From Solilutibacter silvestris (GTDB lineage: Bacteria; Pseudomonadota; Gammaproteobacteria; Xanthomonadales; Xanthomonadaceae): a stretch of DNA of 64,000 bases. The translations under genes were made by a program, and so were the position numbers. Under the pieces are notes generated by a model, which had not been told where the DNA came from, did no database searches, and worked only from the letters and a program-made list of their open reading frames with translations. This document shows positions 14,026 through 24,362 of the stretch, one piece after another. Within the stretch, counting starts at the first letter, position 1. Every line of letters begins with the position of its first letter. The stretch is taken from positions 558,001-622,000 of the forward strand of contig NZ_NPZB01000002.1 of the NCBI RefSeq assembly GCF_002895945.1. Direction: 5' to 3'.

Positions 14026-14054
14026 AGTATAACGAGCAGTCACGGATTTGTCAG
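14026..14054 (-). promoter_or_regulatory. Promoter of tRNA-Val
   Basis: Minus-strand -35 CTGACA (14049-14054) and -10 TATACT (14026-14031) with an ideal 17-bp spacer, placing the start about five bases before the tRNA 5' end at 14014. It belongs to the chromosome, outside the element. Confidence 0.75.
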
Positions 14055-14073
14055 CCCGGGAGGCCACTTCTTC

Positions 14074-14346
14074 TCAGAACCGCTCCTTCAGCACCCGGTT
14101 GATTTCCTGCTCGACCATGCCCTTCATCGGCGCGAGGAAGATCCCGAGTTTGGCGAGGATCTCGACTTCGCCAGGCAGCAGGCGGATGCTGCCATCGACG
14201 CCGCTGCGGCTGAAATGCAGGGCGTCATCCTGCCAGCGCGTCTCCACCGCGAGCTTGCGTTGCAGTGATTCCACGAGTTCCGTCAACGCGTTGCGGGCGT
14301 CGTCCTGATTGAGGGAGTGGGCGTGGCGGATGTGGATGTTGGCCAT
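14074..14346 (-). CDS. Polyhydroxyalkanoic acid system family protein
   Basis: 90 aa starting MANIHIRHAHSLNQDDARNALTEL, with RWQDDALHFSRSGVDGSIRLLPGEVEILAKLG and a C-terminal KGMVEQEINRVLKERF. This matches the short 'PHA system' (PHA granule-region) family, in which a SRPBCC-like beta sheet is followed by a helix; the biochemical role is unclear. The ATG at 14346 is preferred to a TTG five codons upstream because family members begin near here. No phaC or phaP gene is visible nearby, so a PHA role cannot be inferred. Just downstream of the exported SIS-domain gene (18 bp), possibly co-transcribed. Confidence 0.7.
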   Translation of the reverse strand: MANIHIRHAHSLNQDDARNALTELVESLQRKLAVETRWQDDALHFSRSGVDGSIRLLPGEVEILAKLGIFLAPMKGMVEQEINRVLKERF

Positions 14347-14364
14347 GGCGATGTCCGTCAAAGA

Positions 14365-16446
14365 TCAGCCATCGTAACCGCCAAGATACGCATCGAGCCG
14401 TCTGCTGCGCAGCAGGGCGGCGGCTTCATCCAGGGAAAACGCACGTTGCAGGCGCAGGCCTTCGAGGATGCGCACGATCGCCAGTTCCACTTCCGGGCTC
14501 GATGCCAGTGCGGGATTCTTGCCGCGTTGTTCGATCACGTCGAACAGCACGGCGTTGGCCTGGGCATAAGTGAGCGGCGGGGTCGCGCCATGCGCCTGTT
14601 TCCATTTTCCGCTGGCCAGCACCGTGTTGACGTGCGATTGGATCAGGAAGGTCGCGCGGCCGATCAGCTTGAGGTTGCCGGGTTGTACCGCGGTCATGGT
14701 GTTGCCGACGACGCGACCGAGCTTGGCCATGATGGCGGTGGAATGGGCGTTGAGCAGCATCTTCAGCGCGATGATGCGATCAAGTTCCAGCGGGTCGTGG
14801 CGGATCGGCAACACGACATCGAGCAATGCTGGTCGCGGCGATCCTGCACGCAACGCTGCGACTGTCCGTTGCAGCAATGGTGCATCGCCGACGTGGATAA
14901 TGTCGATGGAGGCGCCATTCGTGGTGAATGTCCGCAGCCAGCGCATGCTGGAAGTGTCCGGCGTTTCCGCGCCGAGCAGGATCATCGCGCCATGGTCGCC
15001 TTGCGCCGGGCCGACCGCTTGCAGGTTGCGCGGCGAGAACGACAGGTCGTAAAGCGTTTGCTGTTCGGCGCCGGCATTGGCGAGACTGCGCGCCGCTGCA
15101 GCTTTCAGCCAGGCATCGTCGATCTGCGTCGCGAACGGTTGTGCATACAACGCGGGATCAAGGCCATGGAAGAACCGATGCAGCAGCAATCGCCACGCGG
15201 AATCGGCATCGTCCACTGGCGCCCACACCTGGATCCACGAGCGGCGTTCCTTGGCATCGACGCGATCCAGCGGCGCAAGGCGGAAGGTCGGTGCGCGTTC
15301 GGTGACATCGACGAATACCGGCATCAGGGCGTGACCGGCCAGATAGGTGGTGTGGTGGCCGCTGGCGTAGGTGGCGGATTCGCGATCGGTCCATGCCGCC
15401 AGTCGTGGCGCGGTGGCGGCGACGGTGTGTTGCAACGTGGAGAATTCGCGCAGGCGCGCGGCGATCGTCGCGCGTCCGTCGAAACCGAGTGCGCGCAATT
15501 CCGTTTTCGACAGCACGGGTGCGAGCAGGTGGTGGATCGCGTCCTCCATCACCACGCCCAGCGCGTACAGGCTGGTGGTGGTCGCCTGCATGCGCGTCGA
15601 TCCGGTGATCGCCTGCGGGCCCGTGGCAAGGTTGACCTTGGTGATGCCCGACGCCTCGATCACTTCGCGGCTGCGGGTGAACGGCAGCAGCACGGTGTCG
15701 GGATTGTTGTAGACGAACCAGGTTTTGCCGGGGCGACCACCGTTGAGTTCGGCGCCAGCCTTGGCGGTGCCGATCACCGCCGAGGTTTCGCCGCCTTCGG
15801 TCACCGCGAACACCACGTCGTCGCGGCGGATGCCGTTGTCCTGCAATTGCAGGCGACCGATCAGTTGCAGGTCCTCGAAACCTTCCAGCGAGGCGATCAA
15901 TGCGCGATCGCCGCCGGTGATTTCGCCGCGCACGTGATCGCCGATGCCGGGCAGCGCCTTGTCGATCTTGCGCCACGACGGAGTTTTCGCCGCGCGTTCC
16001 CAGAACGGTCGCCACAGGCTGCTTTCCAGCGTTTCCGCCAGCCGACCGGTCGATCCGGTGCCGTAGAAATACACGCGATGGCCATGACGCAATGCATCCT
16101 GCATTGCCTTCGAGGCGTTCTCGAGTTGACGCAGGCGCGCGGGATCGGCGGCGACGGCATCCATCGTGCGCGTCACGTCGCGATCGACCGCGAACAATTC
16201 GCGCAGGCCGGCCGTGGTGTCGCTGGCGATCCTGCGGCTCAGATCCATCGTCTGCGGATGGCGCTGTTCGGTGAGCAGGGTGTGCAGTTGGAACTGGCGC
16301 TTGTTCGCCACGTAATCCAGCGATTGCGCGGAGGGGGTGATGGCGAGCAGGTGGAGGACATCGCCATCGTTCGCCTGCCTGCCTTGCGCGATGCCGGTGA
16401 CGCAGGTGAGCAGGGCGCAAGCAATGAAGACGATGGCTCTGGGCAT
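14365..16446 (-). CDS. Exported SIS-domain protein, MurQ-like
   Basis: 693 aa with a signal peptide (MPRAIVFIACALLTCVTGIAQG) and two sugar-phosphate-binding (SIS) regions. The first has GHRVYFYGTGSTGRLAETLESS (about 122-143) and later VVFAVTEGGETSAVIGTAKAGAE and GPQAITGSTRMQATT. The second, near 566-597, has NAHSTAIMAKLGRVVGNTMTAVQPGNLKLIGRA, which is the N-acetylmuramate-6-phosphate etherase (MurQ) signature region. Cytoplasmic MurQ is about 300 aa and has no signal peptide, so this double-length exported form is unusual. The substrate is unknown; a muropeptide or other phosphosugar in the periplasm is possible. The start at 16446 is set by the signal peptide. Confidence 0.75.
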   Translation of the reverse strand: MPRAIVFIACALLTCVTGIAQGRQANDGDVLHLLAITPSAQSLDYVANKRQFQLHTLLTEQRHPQTMDLSRRIASDTTAGLRELFAVDRDVTRTMDAVAADPARLRQLENASKAMQDALRHGHRVYFYGTGSTGRLAETLESSLWRPFWERAAKTPSWRKIDKALPGIGDHVRGEITGGDRALIASLEGFEDLQLIGRLQLQDNGIRRDDVVFAVTEGGETSAVIGTAKAGAELNGGRPGKTWFVYNNPDTVLLPFTRSREVIEASGITKVNLATGPQAITGSTRMQATTTSLYALGVVMEDAIHHLLAPVLSKTELRALGFDGRATIAARLREFSTLQHTVAATAPRLAAWTDRESATYASGHHTTYLAGHALMPVFVDVTERAPTFRLAPLDRVDAKERRSWIQVWAPVDDADSAWRLLLHRFFHGLDPALYAQPFATQIDDAWLKAAAARSLANAGAEQQTLYDLSFSPRNLQAVGPAQGDHGAMILLGAETPDTSSMRWLRTFTTNGASIDIIHVGDAPLLQRTVAALRAGSPRPALLDVVLPIRHDPLELDRIIALKMLLNAHSTAIMAKLGRVVGNTMTAVQPGNLKLIGRATFLIQSHVNTVLASGKWKQAHGATPPLTYAQANAVLFDVIEQRGKNPALASSPEVELAIVRILEGLRLQRAFSLDEAAALLRSRRLDAYLGGYDG

Positions 16447-16556
16447 GGCAGGCTCCGGACGATTGCGCAGATGGTGCCACGCGTGCCGCCATGATCGGAT
16501 CGCCATGCATGTTGCAGTGCAATGGGCAGCGGTTTCTATGGTTAAATCGGTGCATC

Positions 16557-17303
16557 GTGAATGCCTTCGCCCTCCGTTTCCCCGACCACACCCACGCCGA
16601 TCTCGCGCTTGCGCCGGGAGCGACCGGCCTGGGTCTCGATCCCGATCAGGAACGCGGCCTGCGGGTGGCGCCGTTGGGCGAACCTGCATTGATCGAACTG
16701 GTGGTCGACCAGCGCGGCGTGTGGATGAACGTGATGCCCGACACCTGGGGTGTCCACGTCAACGGCCGCCCGATCCGCAAGCTGGCGATGCTGCACGCCG
16801 GCGACAGCTTGCATGTGGAGGGTCGCGAAATGGTGCTGGCCAGTGCGGCGTCGGCGCAGCCGGTCGCCGGCTCCGCGCGCCCGCGTGGCTGCGATGTGAT
16901 TCCGGTGCTGCGTGGTCAGGGCGGCGCATTCCACGGTCAGGCGGTTCCGGTGGGTGATCCTGCCAACGGCGCCACGCCATTGGTCGGGGCGACGGTGGAC
17001 ATGCAGGATGCCGATGTGCGCGTGTCCAGTTTCGATCCGATGGTGCCGCTGCAGGTCAACGGGATGACGGTAACGTCGGCGTGGCTGCGCATCGGCGACC
17101 AGCTGGTGTTGCCGAACGGCCAGCGCTTCCTGTTCGAAGGCCCGGAATTGCGCGCGGATGCCATCGAAACCAGTGTCCGCGCACCGATGCCCAAGGCGAC
17201 GCCGGAAGACGACACTCCCAAGCGCATGCGCATGCCGTGGTTGCTGATCGCGGCGGCGGCGATCGCCATCGTGTTGCTGGCGCTGTTCTGGTTCGGAGTT
17301 TGA
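16557..17303 (+). CDS. FHA-like domain protein with C-terminal membrane anchor
   Basis: About 248 aa from a GTG start ([26 protein letters not shown]). Two forkhead-associated-like beta modules are suggested by paired phrases: [25 protein letters not shown] (about 65-90), and [30 protein letters not shown] (about 165-195). Both have the HVNG...GD pattern of FHA folds. The last 20 residues ([22 protein letters not shown]) form a transmembrane anchor, so the FHA part would face the cytoplasm as a tail-anchored protein. It precedes serC by one base and is probably co-transcribed with the serC-aroA operon. The canonical FHA phosphothreonine-binding Arg/Ser residues were not confirmed. Confidence 0.65.
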   Translation: MNAFALRFPDHTHADLALAPGATGLGLDPDQERGLRVAPLGEPALIELVVDQRGVWMNVMPDTWGVHVNGRPIRKLAMLHAGDSLHVEGREMVLASAASAQPVAGSARPRGCDVIPVLRGQGGAFHGQAVPVGDPANGATPLVGATVDMQDADVRVSSFDPMVPLQVNGMTVTSAWLRIGDQLVLPNGQRFLFEGPELRADAIETSVRAPMPKATPEDDTPKRMRMPWLLIAAAAIAIVLLALFWFGV

Positions 17304-17304
17304 G

Positions 17305-18393
17305 ATGGCGCGTGTCCTGAACTTCAGCGCCGGACCGGCGGTGATGCCGGAAGTGGTGTTGCGGCAGGCACAGGAGGAAATGCTCGATTGGCGCGGCACC
17401 GGCGCCTGTGTCGCCGAGCTCAGCCATCGCGGCGCACCGTTCATGGCGCTGGCGTCAGAAGTCGAAGCCGATGTGCGCAACTTGCTCGCCGTGCCGGAAT
17501 CGCACGCCGTGCTGTTCCTTGCCGGCGGTGCGACCACGTTGCAGGCCCTGTTGCCGCTGAATATCGCCAAGCAGGGCCAGCGCGCCGACTATCTCGTCAC
17601 CGGCCATTGGGCGAAGGTGGCGATGAAACAGGCGGCGCCCGCTGCGGACGTGCATGTGGTGGCCAGTGGCGAAGCCGGGCAGTTCCGTTCGATCCCGCCG
17701 CGCAGCGAATGGCAGCGTTCGCCCGATGCCGCGTATTTCCATGTCACCGCCAACGAAACCATCCACGGCGTCGAATTGCCGGATGACATCGACGCTGGCA
17801 CCAGCGCGCCACTGATCGCCGATTTCAGCTCCAACATCGCCTCGCGCCCGTCGGATCTGTCGCGCTATGCGATGGTCTATGCCGGTGCGCAGAAGAACCT
17901 CGGGCCGTCGGGGATCACTCTCGCCATCATCCGCAAGGACTTGCTGGAACGCCGCGGCCAACCGCGCGCGGACATCCTCACCTGGGCCTCGCACGCGGCG
18001 CAGGGTTCGATGCTCAACACCCCGCCGACTTGGAACTGGTACCTGCTCGGCCTGTGCGTGCGCTGGATGATCGAGCAAGGCGGCACTGCGGAATTCGCCC
18101 GTCGAAATGGCGAAAAATCGGCGCTGGTGTACGCCGCGATCGACGACTCGGAAGGTTTCTACCGCAACGATGTCGTGACATCGGCGCGCTCACGCATGAA
18201 TATACCGTTCGTGCTGCATGACGCCGCGCTGGATGCGGCTTTCCTCGCCGAATCGCAGGCTGCGGGCCTGATCGGGCTCAAGGGCCACAAGGCCATCGGT
18301 GGAATGCGTGCATCGCTCTACAACGCCATGCCGGTCGACGGCGTGCGCGTGCTCGTCGACTTCATGCACGATTTCCGGAAACGCCATGGCTGA
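17305..18393 (+). CDS. serC: Phosphoserine aminotransferase
   Basis: 362 aa, the usual length. PLP-dependent class V aminotransferase that converts 3-phosphohydroxypyruvate and glutamate to phosphoserine, and also acts in pyridoxal phosphate synthesis. Visible: the N-terminal [35 protein letters not shown] for the phosphate loop, FSSNIASRP (the PLP Asp is in LIADFSSN), and [16 protein letters not shown], whose Lys is the PLP-binding residue. First of four tightly overlapping genes with pheA, hisC and aroA, the standard Xanthomonadaceae order. Confidence 0.97.
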   Translation: MARVLNFSAGPAVMPEVVLRQAQEEMLDWRGTGACVAELSHRGAPFMALASEVEADVRNLLAVPESHAVLFLAGGATTLQALLPLNIAKQGQRADYLVTGHWAKVAMKQAAPAADVHVVASGEAGQFRSIPPRSEWQRSPDAAYFHVTANETIHGVELPDDIDAGTSAPLIADFSSNIASRPSDLSRYAMVYAGAQKNLGPSGITLAIIRKDLLERRGQPRADILTWASHAAQGSMLNTPPTWNWYLLGLCVRWMIEQGGTAEFARRNGEKSALVYAAIDDSEGFYRNDVVTSARSRMNIPFVLHDAALDAAFLAESQAAGLIGLKGHKAIGGMRASLYNAMPVDGVRVLVDFMHDFRKRHG

Positions 18394-19480
18394 CCAACCT
18401 TCACCCGCCGATCTCGCCGCGTTGCGTGCGCGGATCGATGGCATCGACTCCAATATCGAGGAACTCATCCTCGAGCGCGCGCGCTTCGCCCGGCAGGTCG
18501 GGCAGGCGAAGGGCGATCTCGCCGCGGCGGTCGACTATTACCGTCCGGAACGCGAAGCACAGGTGCTGCGTCGCGTGATCGATCGCAACGCAGGGCCGCT
18601 CAGCGATGAAGTGCTGGTGCGCCTGTTCCGCGAAATCATGTCGGCCTGCCTGGCCCAACAGGAACCGCTGAAAGTCGGTTACCTCGGGCCCGAAGGCACG
18701 TTCTCGCAGCAGGCAGTGCACAAGCATTTCGGACATTCCGTGCGCGGCTTGCCGCTGGCCAGCATCGAGGAAGTGTTCCAGGAAGTGGATGCCGGGCATG
18801 CCGATTTCGGCGTGGTTCCGGTCGAGAATTCCGGGCAGGGCACCATCCAGTCGACGCTCGACATGTTCCTGACCTCGCCGTTGGCGATCTGCGGTGAAGT
18901 CGAACTGCGCGTGCACCAGCACCTGTTGTCGCGCACCGGGCGGATCGAGGACATCGAACGCGTGTATTCGCATCCGTTGTCGCTGGCGCAATGCCGCGGT
19001 TGGTTGCGCCAGCATCTGCCGAACGCCGAACGCATTCCGGTATCCAGCAATGCCGAGGCGGCACGCCGCGCGCGCAATGCCGATGATGCCGCGGCGATCG
19101 CCGGCGAATCCGCGGGCATGGTCTACCAGCTCAAATCGATCGCCGGATCGATCGAGGATCGCGACGACAACACCACGCGCTTCCTGGTGATCGGCCGTTC
19201 GCTGTTCCCGCCGTCCGGCAACGATCGCACTTCGCTGCTGGTGTTCATCCACGATCGTCCCGGCGCGCTCTACGGCATCCTCGAGCCGCTGGCGCGCCAC
19301 GGCATCAGCATGAACCGCATCGAATCGCGGCCGTCGCATTCGCGGTTGTGGGAGTACGCCTTCTTCATCGACGTCAGCGGCCATCGCGACGAATCGCCGT
19401 TGAAGGATGCACTCGCGGAGATCAACAGCACCGCCGGTGATGTGCGGGTGCTGGGTTCGTATCCCGTCGCGGTGCTTTGA
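18386..19480 (+). CDS. pheA: Bifunctional chorismate mutase/prephenate dehydratase
   Basis: 364-aa P-protein that makes phenylpyruvate from chorismate. Order: AroQ-type chorismate mutase (about 8-90, [30 protein letters not shown]), prephenate dehydratase (about 95-270, [13 protein letters not shown] ... [17 protein letters not shown] ... [11 protein letters not shown]) and a C-terminal ACT domain (about 280-360, [27 protein letters not shown]). The ESRP motif of the ACT domain binds phenylalanine for feedback inhibition. Start ATG 18386 overlaps serC by 8 bp, indicating coupled translation. Confidence 0.97.
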   Translation: MADQPSPADLAALRARIDGIDSNIEELILERARFARQVGQAKGDLAAAVDYYRPEREAQVLRRVIDRNAGPLSDEVLVRLFREIMSACLAQQEPLKVGYLGPEGTFSQQAVHKHFGHSVRGLPLASIEEVFQEVDAGHADFGVVPVENSGQGTIQSTLDMFLTSPLAICGEVELRVHQHLLSRTGRIEDIERVYSHPLSLAQCRGWLRQHLPNAERIPVSSNAEAARRARNADDAAAIAGESAGMVYQLKSIAGSIEDRDDNTTRFLVIGRSLFPPSGNDRTSLLVFIHDRPGALYGILEPLARHGISMNRIESRPSHSRLWEYAFFIDVSGHRDESPLKDALAEINSTAGDVRVLGSYPVAVL

Positions 19481-19482
19481 TC

Positions 19483-20586
19483 ATGTTGGAACACCGAGTC
19501 CAGCCGGCCATCCGCGGCCTGCGCGCCTATGATCCCGGCCACGACATGGTGGCGTTGCGACGCGCGGCTGATGCCGCGTTGGTTGAACTTGGTTCCAACG
19601 AAAATCCCTACGGCCCGAGCCCACTCGCGCGCGATGCAGTTGTGAAGCATCTCGACGAACTCGCGTTGTATCCCGATCCGCGCGGCGGTGATCTCAAGCG
19701 CGCGCTGGCACAGCGGCATGGCGTGGCGGTCGAGCAGATCGTGCTCGGCGACGGATCGCACGAACTGCTGATGCAGCTGGCACAGGTGTTCGCCGGGCCG
19801 GACGCGGGCGTGGTGGCGTCGCAATACGGATTCGCGGTGTACTCGATTGCGGCTGCTGCGGTTGGCGCGCCGTTCCGCGCCGCACCGGCATTGGCGATGG
19901 ATCACGCGATGGCGGCCGGCCACGATCTCGACGCGATTGTTGCGGCGGTCGATGCCAACACGCATCTGGTCTATCTCGCCAATCCCAATAATCCCACCGG
20001 CACCTGGTGTGGCATCGACGCGATCGAGCGATTCCTCGCACGCATACCCGATGACGTCATCGTTGCCATCGACGAGGCCTACGCCGAATTCGTCGATGCG
20101 CCGGAGTGGGCGTCGGCGATCGCGCTGGTGGCGCGGCATTCCAATCTGATCGTGTTGCGCACCTTCAGCAAGGCGCATGGATTGGCGGGATTGCGCGTCG
20201 GCTACGGCATCGCGCAGCCGGAATTGATCGGCTGGCTGGAGCGTGTACGCGAGAGTTTCAACGTGAACTTGCTGGGTCTTGCCGCGGCGGAAGCCTCGCT
20301 CGGCGATCCCGCGCATGTCGGCGAAGGCGTGCGCAAGAACAAGATCGAACGCGAGCGCTTGGCGGATGCATTGCGTTCGCGCGGCCTGTTCGTGTTTCCC
20401 TCGCAGACCAATTTCCTGCTGGTGCGATTTGGTGAAGATGCCGCGCGCATCGATGAAGCCTTGCGTACACGCGGCATCGTACCGCGGCCGATGGGCGGCT
20501 ACGGCTTGCCCGACTGCCTGCGCATCACCATTGGCACCGCGGACCAGAACGCGACGCTGCTCGCCGCGCTGGATGCGCTGCGATGA
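19483..20586 (+). CDS. hisC: Histidinol-phosphate aminotransferase (aromatic-operon type)
   Basis: 367 aa, PLP fold type I aminotransferase. Seen: LGSNENPYGPSPLARDAV, YPDPRGGDLKRALAQ, YLANPNNPTGTW (PLP Asn and Pro loop), DEAYAEF, and FSKAHGLAGLRVGYG with the PLP Lys. Its place between pheA and aroA, away from a his operon, suggests it may mainly transaminate phenylpyruvate or prephenate, since HisC-family enzymes act on aromatic keto acids; this is an inference. The start is the ATG at 19483; a TTG two codons earlier (19477) overlaps the pheA stop and is an alternative. Confidence 0.93.
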   Translation: MLEHRVQPAIRGLRAYDPGHDMVALRRAADAALVELGSNENPYGPSPLARDAVVKHLDELALYPDPRGGDLKRALAQRHGVAVEQIVLGDGSHELLMQLAQVFAGPDAGVVASQYGFAVYSIAAAAVGAPFRAAPALAMDHAMAAGHDLDAIVAAVDANTHLVYLANPNNPTGTWCGIDAIERFLARIPDDVIVAIDEAYAEFVDAPEWASAIALVARHSNLIVLRTFSKAHGLAGLRVGYGIAQPELIGWLERVRESFNVNLLGLAAAEASLGDPAHVGEGVRKNKIERERLADALRSRGLFVFPSQTNFLLVRFGEDAARIDEALRTRGIVPRPMGGYGLPDCLRITIGTADQNATLLAALDALR

Positions 20587-21884
20587 GCGCGTGGATCGCA
20601 TCGAAAGGCCAACCGCTGCATGGGCGATTGGCGATTCCCGGCGACAAGTCGGTGTCGCATCGCGCCATCATGCTGGCAGCGTTGGCGGAAGGGCGTTCGC
20701 ATATCCATGGCTTCCTAGAAGGTGGCGATACCCGCGCGACCGCCGCGATTTTCCAGCAACTTGGCGTACGTATCGAAGCGCCGGAACCGTCGTTGCGCAT
20801 CGTCGATGGCGTTGGTTTGCATGGCCTGAAGGCGAGCGCGTCCGATCTCGACTGCGGCAATGCCGGCACCGCGATGCGCCTGCTCTCCGGCCTGTTCGCC
20901 GCGCAAGCATTCGCGAGCACGCTGGTTGGCGATGAATCGCTGACGAAGCGGCCGATGCGTCGCGTGATCGAGCCGTTGCGGATGATGGGCGCGCAGATCG
21001 AAGCAGCCGAAGGCGATGTTCCGCCGTTGCGGGTTTCGCCCGCATCCACCTTGCGAGGCATCGATTACGCGTTGCCGGTTGCCAGCGCGCAGGTGAAATC
21101 GGCGCTGCTGCTGGCCGGCCTCTATGCCGACGGCACCACACGAATCACCGAGCCGCACCCGACCCGTGATTACAGCGAACGCATGCTGCAGGCCTTCGGC
21201 TGGCCGATTCGTTTCGGCGAAGGTTGGGCGGAAGTGGAGGGCGGTCATCGCCTGATCGCCACCGACATCCACGTGCCCGCCGATTTTTCCTCTGCGGCAT
21301 TCGCGCTGGTCGCCGCCTGCGTCATTCCCGGTTCCGACTTGGTGCTGCAACAGGTGGGGATGAATCCGCGTCGCACCGGCCTGCTGCGCGTACTCGCGAT
21401 GATGGGCGCCGATATCCGCGCCGACGATGCCAAGGGCAACGATGGCGAACCGGTCGCCGATCTATACGTGCGTGCAACGACCTTGCGCGGCATCGATGTG
21501 CCGGTCGACTGCGTGCCCGACATGATCGATGAATTCCCGGTGTTATTCATCGCCGCCGCATTGGCCGATGGCATCACCCGCGTGCGCGGCGCCGCCGAAC
21601 TGCGCGTCAAGGAATCCGACCGCATCGCCGCGATGGCCAATGGCTTGCGCGCACTTGGCATCCGCGTCGATGAAACTCCGGACGGCGCCGACATCCACGG
21701 CGGCAGCTTGCACGGCGGCGTCATCGAAAGCCATGGCGACCATCGCATCGCGATGGCATTCGCGGTGGCGGCGCAACGCGCGTCCGCCGATGTGGAGATC
21801 CGCGACACCGCCAACGTCGCGACGTCCTATCCGGGCTTCGCGGCCTCGACGCGTTCCATTGGGTTCGACCTGCGCGGCGATTGA
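20583..21884 (+). CDS. aroA: 3-phosphoshikimate 1-carboxyvinyltransferase (EPSP synthase)
   Basis: 433 aa. It transfers enolpyruvate to shikimate-3-phosphate, the step before chorismate. Motifs: PGDKSVSHRAIMLAALAEG (19-37), LDCGNAGTAMRLLSGL (active-site loop near 90), the TRDYSERML loop, and LRVKESDRIAAMANGLRALG with ESHGDHRIAMAFAVA near the C-terminus. Overlaps hisC by four bases (ATGA). It supplies the chorismate that pheA in the same operon uses. Confidence 0.96.
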   Translation: MSAWIASKGQPLHGRLAIPGDKSVSHRAIMLAALAEGRSHIHGFLEGGDTRATAAIFQQLGVRIEAPEPSLRIVDGVGLHGLKASASDLDCGNAGTAMRLLSGLFAAQAFASTLVGDESLTKRPMRRVIEPLRMMGAQIEAAEGDVPPLRVSPASTLRGIDYALPVASAQVKSALLLAGLYADGTTRITEPHPTRDYSERMLQAFGWPIRFGEGWAEVEGGHRLIATDIHVPADFSSAAFALVAACVIPGSDLVLQQVGMNPRRTGLLRVLAMMGADIRADDAKGNDGEPVADLYVRATTLRGIDVPVDCVPDMIDEFPVLFIAAALADGITRVRGAAELRVKESDRIAAMANGLRALGIRVDETPDGADIHGGSLHGGVIESHGDHRIAMAFAVAAQRASADVEIRDTANVATSYPGFAASTRSIGFDLRGD

Positions 21885-21911
21885 TCGGCGCGCATCACCT
21901 CGGCAACAAGA

Positions 21912-22583
21912 TCACTGCGACAACTTGAACTCGATCGGCACGGTGGCGTTGCTGGCGACCGGCGTGCCATGCGCCAGCGCAGGTTTGAAGCGCCAGCGCC
22001 GCACGCTCTGCAAGGCTGCGCGGTCGAGGTCGCGATCACCGCTTGATTCCACCAGGCTGCTGTCGGTCGGCACCCCCTCGGCGTCGATTTCCACTTTCAC
22101 ACGGACGCGGCCTTCGCGCGACATCTGCATCGCAGTGCGCGGATAGTTTGGTGCCGGCTGGCTGATCGGCACGGCCGCCGAAGTCGCGCCGTTCGTCGTG
22201 CCCGCGCCGTGGGCTGCCGTCGGAGCATTGGCGATCGCGCTGTCGTCACTCGGCGGTGGTGCTTTCGGCGCCGGTGGCGGCTTCGGTGGTTCCAGCAGGC
22301 GCGGCTGGTCGCCGGACGACGGAGCACCGCTATCGGCTGGCGTATCGGTGATCGATCCGCCGGGCGTCGGTGTCGGCAGCGGCGTGTATTCCTGCCCCGG
22401 TTCGCTCTTCGCCACCGGTTCGACGGTGAAGAACTGCTTGCGGGTCTGGCCCCACATCAGCAGGAACAACACGAAGCCGACGCCGAGCGCGGCGAGCAGC
22501 CATGGTGTGTTGCCGCGGCGGGCGAAGGCGGACAGGCGTTGGAATGCGGCGGAAGCGCGGATCTTCTGGATGAATTCGGGCAT
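21912..22583 (-). CDS. TonB-like energy transducer protein
   Basis: 223 aa. A cytoplasmic N-terminus of about 28 residues is followed by one membrane segment (PWLLAALGVGFVLFLLMWG, about 28-46), a Pro-rich periplasmic linker (LLEPPKPPPAPKAPPPSDD) and a C-terminal TonB domain (about 145-220: PNYPRTAMQMSREGRVRVKVEID ... LDRAALQSVRRWRFKPA). This is the TonB C-terminal fold with its conserved YP and RWRF-type phrases. Xanthomonadaceae carry several tonB paralogues, and no exbB/exbD lies beside this one, so it may be a specialised or auxiliary copy. Divergent from serS, convergent with aroA. Confidence 0.85.
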   Translation of the reverse strand: MPEFIQKIRASAAFQRLSAFARRGNTPWLLAALGVGFVLFLLMWGQTRKQFFTVEPVAKSEPGQEYTPLPTPTPGGSITDTPADSGAPSSGDQPRLLEPPKPPPAPKAPPPSDDSAIANAPTAAHGAGTTNGATSAAVPISQPAPNYPRTAMQMSREGRVRVKVEIDAEGVPTDSSLVESSGDRDLDRAALQSVRRWRFKPALAHGTPVASNATVPIEFKLSQ

Positions 22584-22649
22584 GCGTGGGGGAGGAGGCG
22601 GCCGAACCCCGATTCTGGCACGGATGCGGGGCGCTGCTCTGGGCGATAA

Positions 22650-23957
<1,308 letters not shown>

Positions 23958-24047
23958 TGGCGGAGAGAGTGGGATTCGAACCCACGGAAGGTTTAACCCT
24001 TCGCCGGTTTTCAAGACCGGTGCCTTAAACCACTCGGCCATCTCTCC
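23958..24047 (-). tRNA. tRNA-Ser (anticodon UGA)
   Basis: 90 nt including CCA, with the long variable arm of class II tRNAs (CGAAGGGTTAAACCTTC). The anticodon stem CCGGT/ACCGG encloses CTTGAAA, giving anticodon TGA for UCA codons. T arm GTGGG-TTCGAAT-CCCAC. The 3' end touches the serS stop codon, so serS transcription runs straight into the antisense of its own substrate tRNA. Confidence 0.97.
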
Positions 24048-24362
24048 TGTACGTTAATTCTCGCATGACTCGCTATGTGGGTTCGACAAATCGGCAGGGA
24101 CTGTCGATTTGGACAGCCGCAGGCTGTCCGCGTAGCGGTGAGGGCCATGGGTGAGAAACCGTGCTTGCGCGCCATGGTGCGCGCGGTTTCGAACGCCCGA
24201 GCGCTGCACGCGAGGGCCGGCAAGCCCGAATCAATCTCACCGCTTCCGCCAAATCGGTGGGCCGCCATGTCGGATTTCCCCGACGCCTGATCGCGGAATT
24301 TGACGGTTTCCACAGTTTGGCAGACGCGCTAACCTGTCCCCGTCGAAATGAGGGAGGGCCGC
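24048..24362. other. 315-bp intergenic region upstream of tRNA-Ser and the response regulator
   Basis: No convincing gene. A perfect 8-bp hairpin GGACAGCC-GCA-GGCTGTCC lies at 24111-24129 with no T-run. A 71-codon open frame at 24075-24290 has a composition typical of random GC-rich sequence and was not accepted. The region must hold the tRNA-Ser promoter (minus) and the regulator promoter (plus), but no clear consensus hexamers were found. Confidence 0.4.

Noticed and set aside
14317-16494. 725-codon plus-strand frame opposite the SIS-domain gene
   Set aside because: The minus strand carries signal peptide, SIS loops and MurQ signature; the plus frame is Arg/Gly/Gln-rich without motifs.
24075-24290. 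71-codon open frame downstream of tRNA-Ser
   Set aside because: No ribosome binding site, Arg/Ala-rich composition, and it lies in the region expected to hold two promoters.
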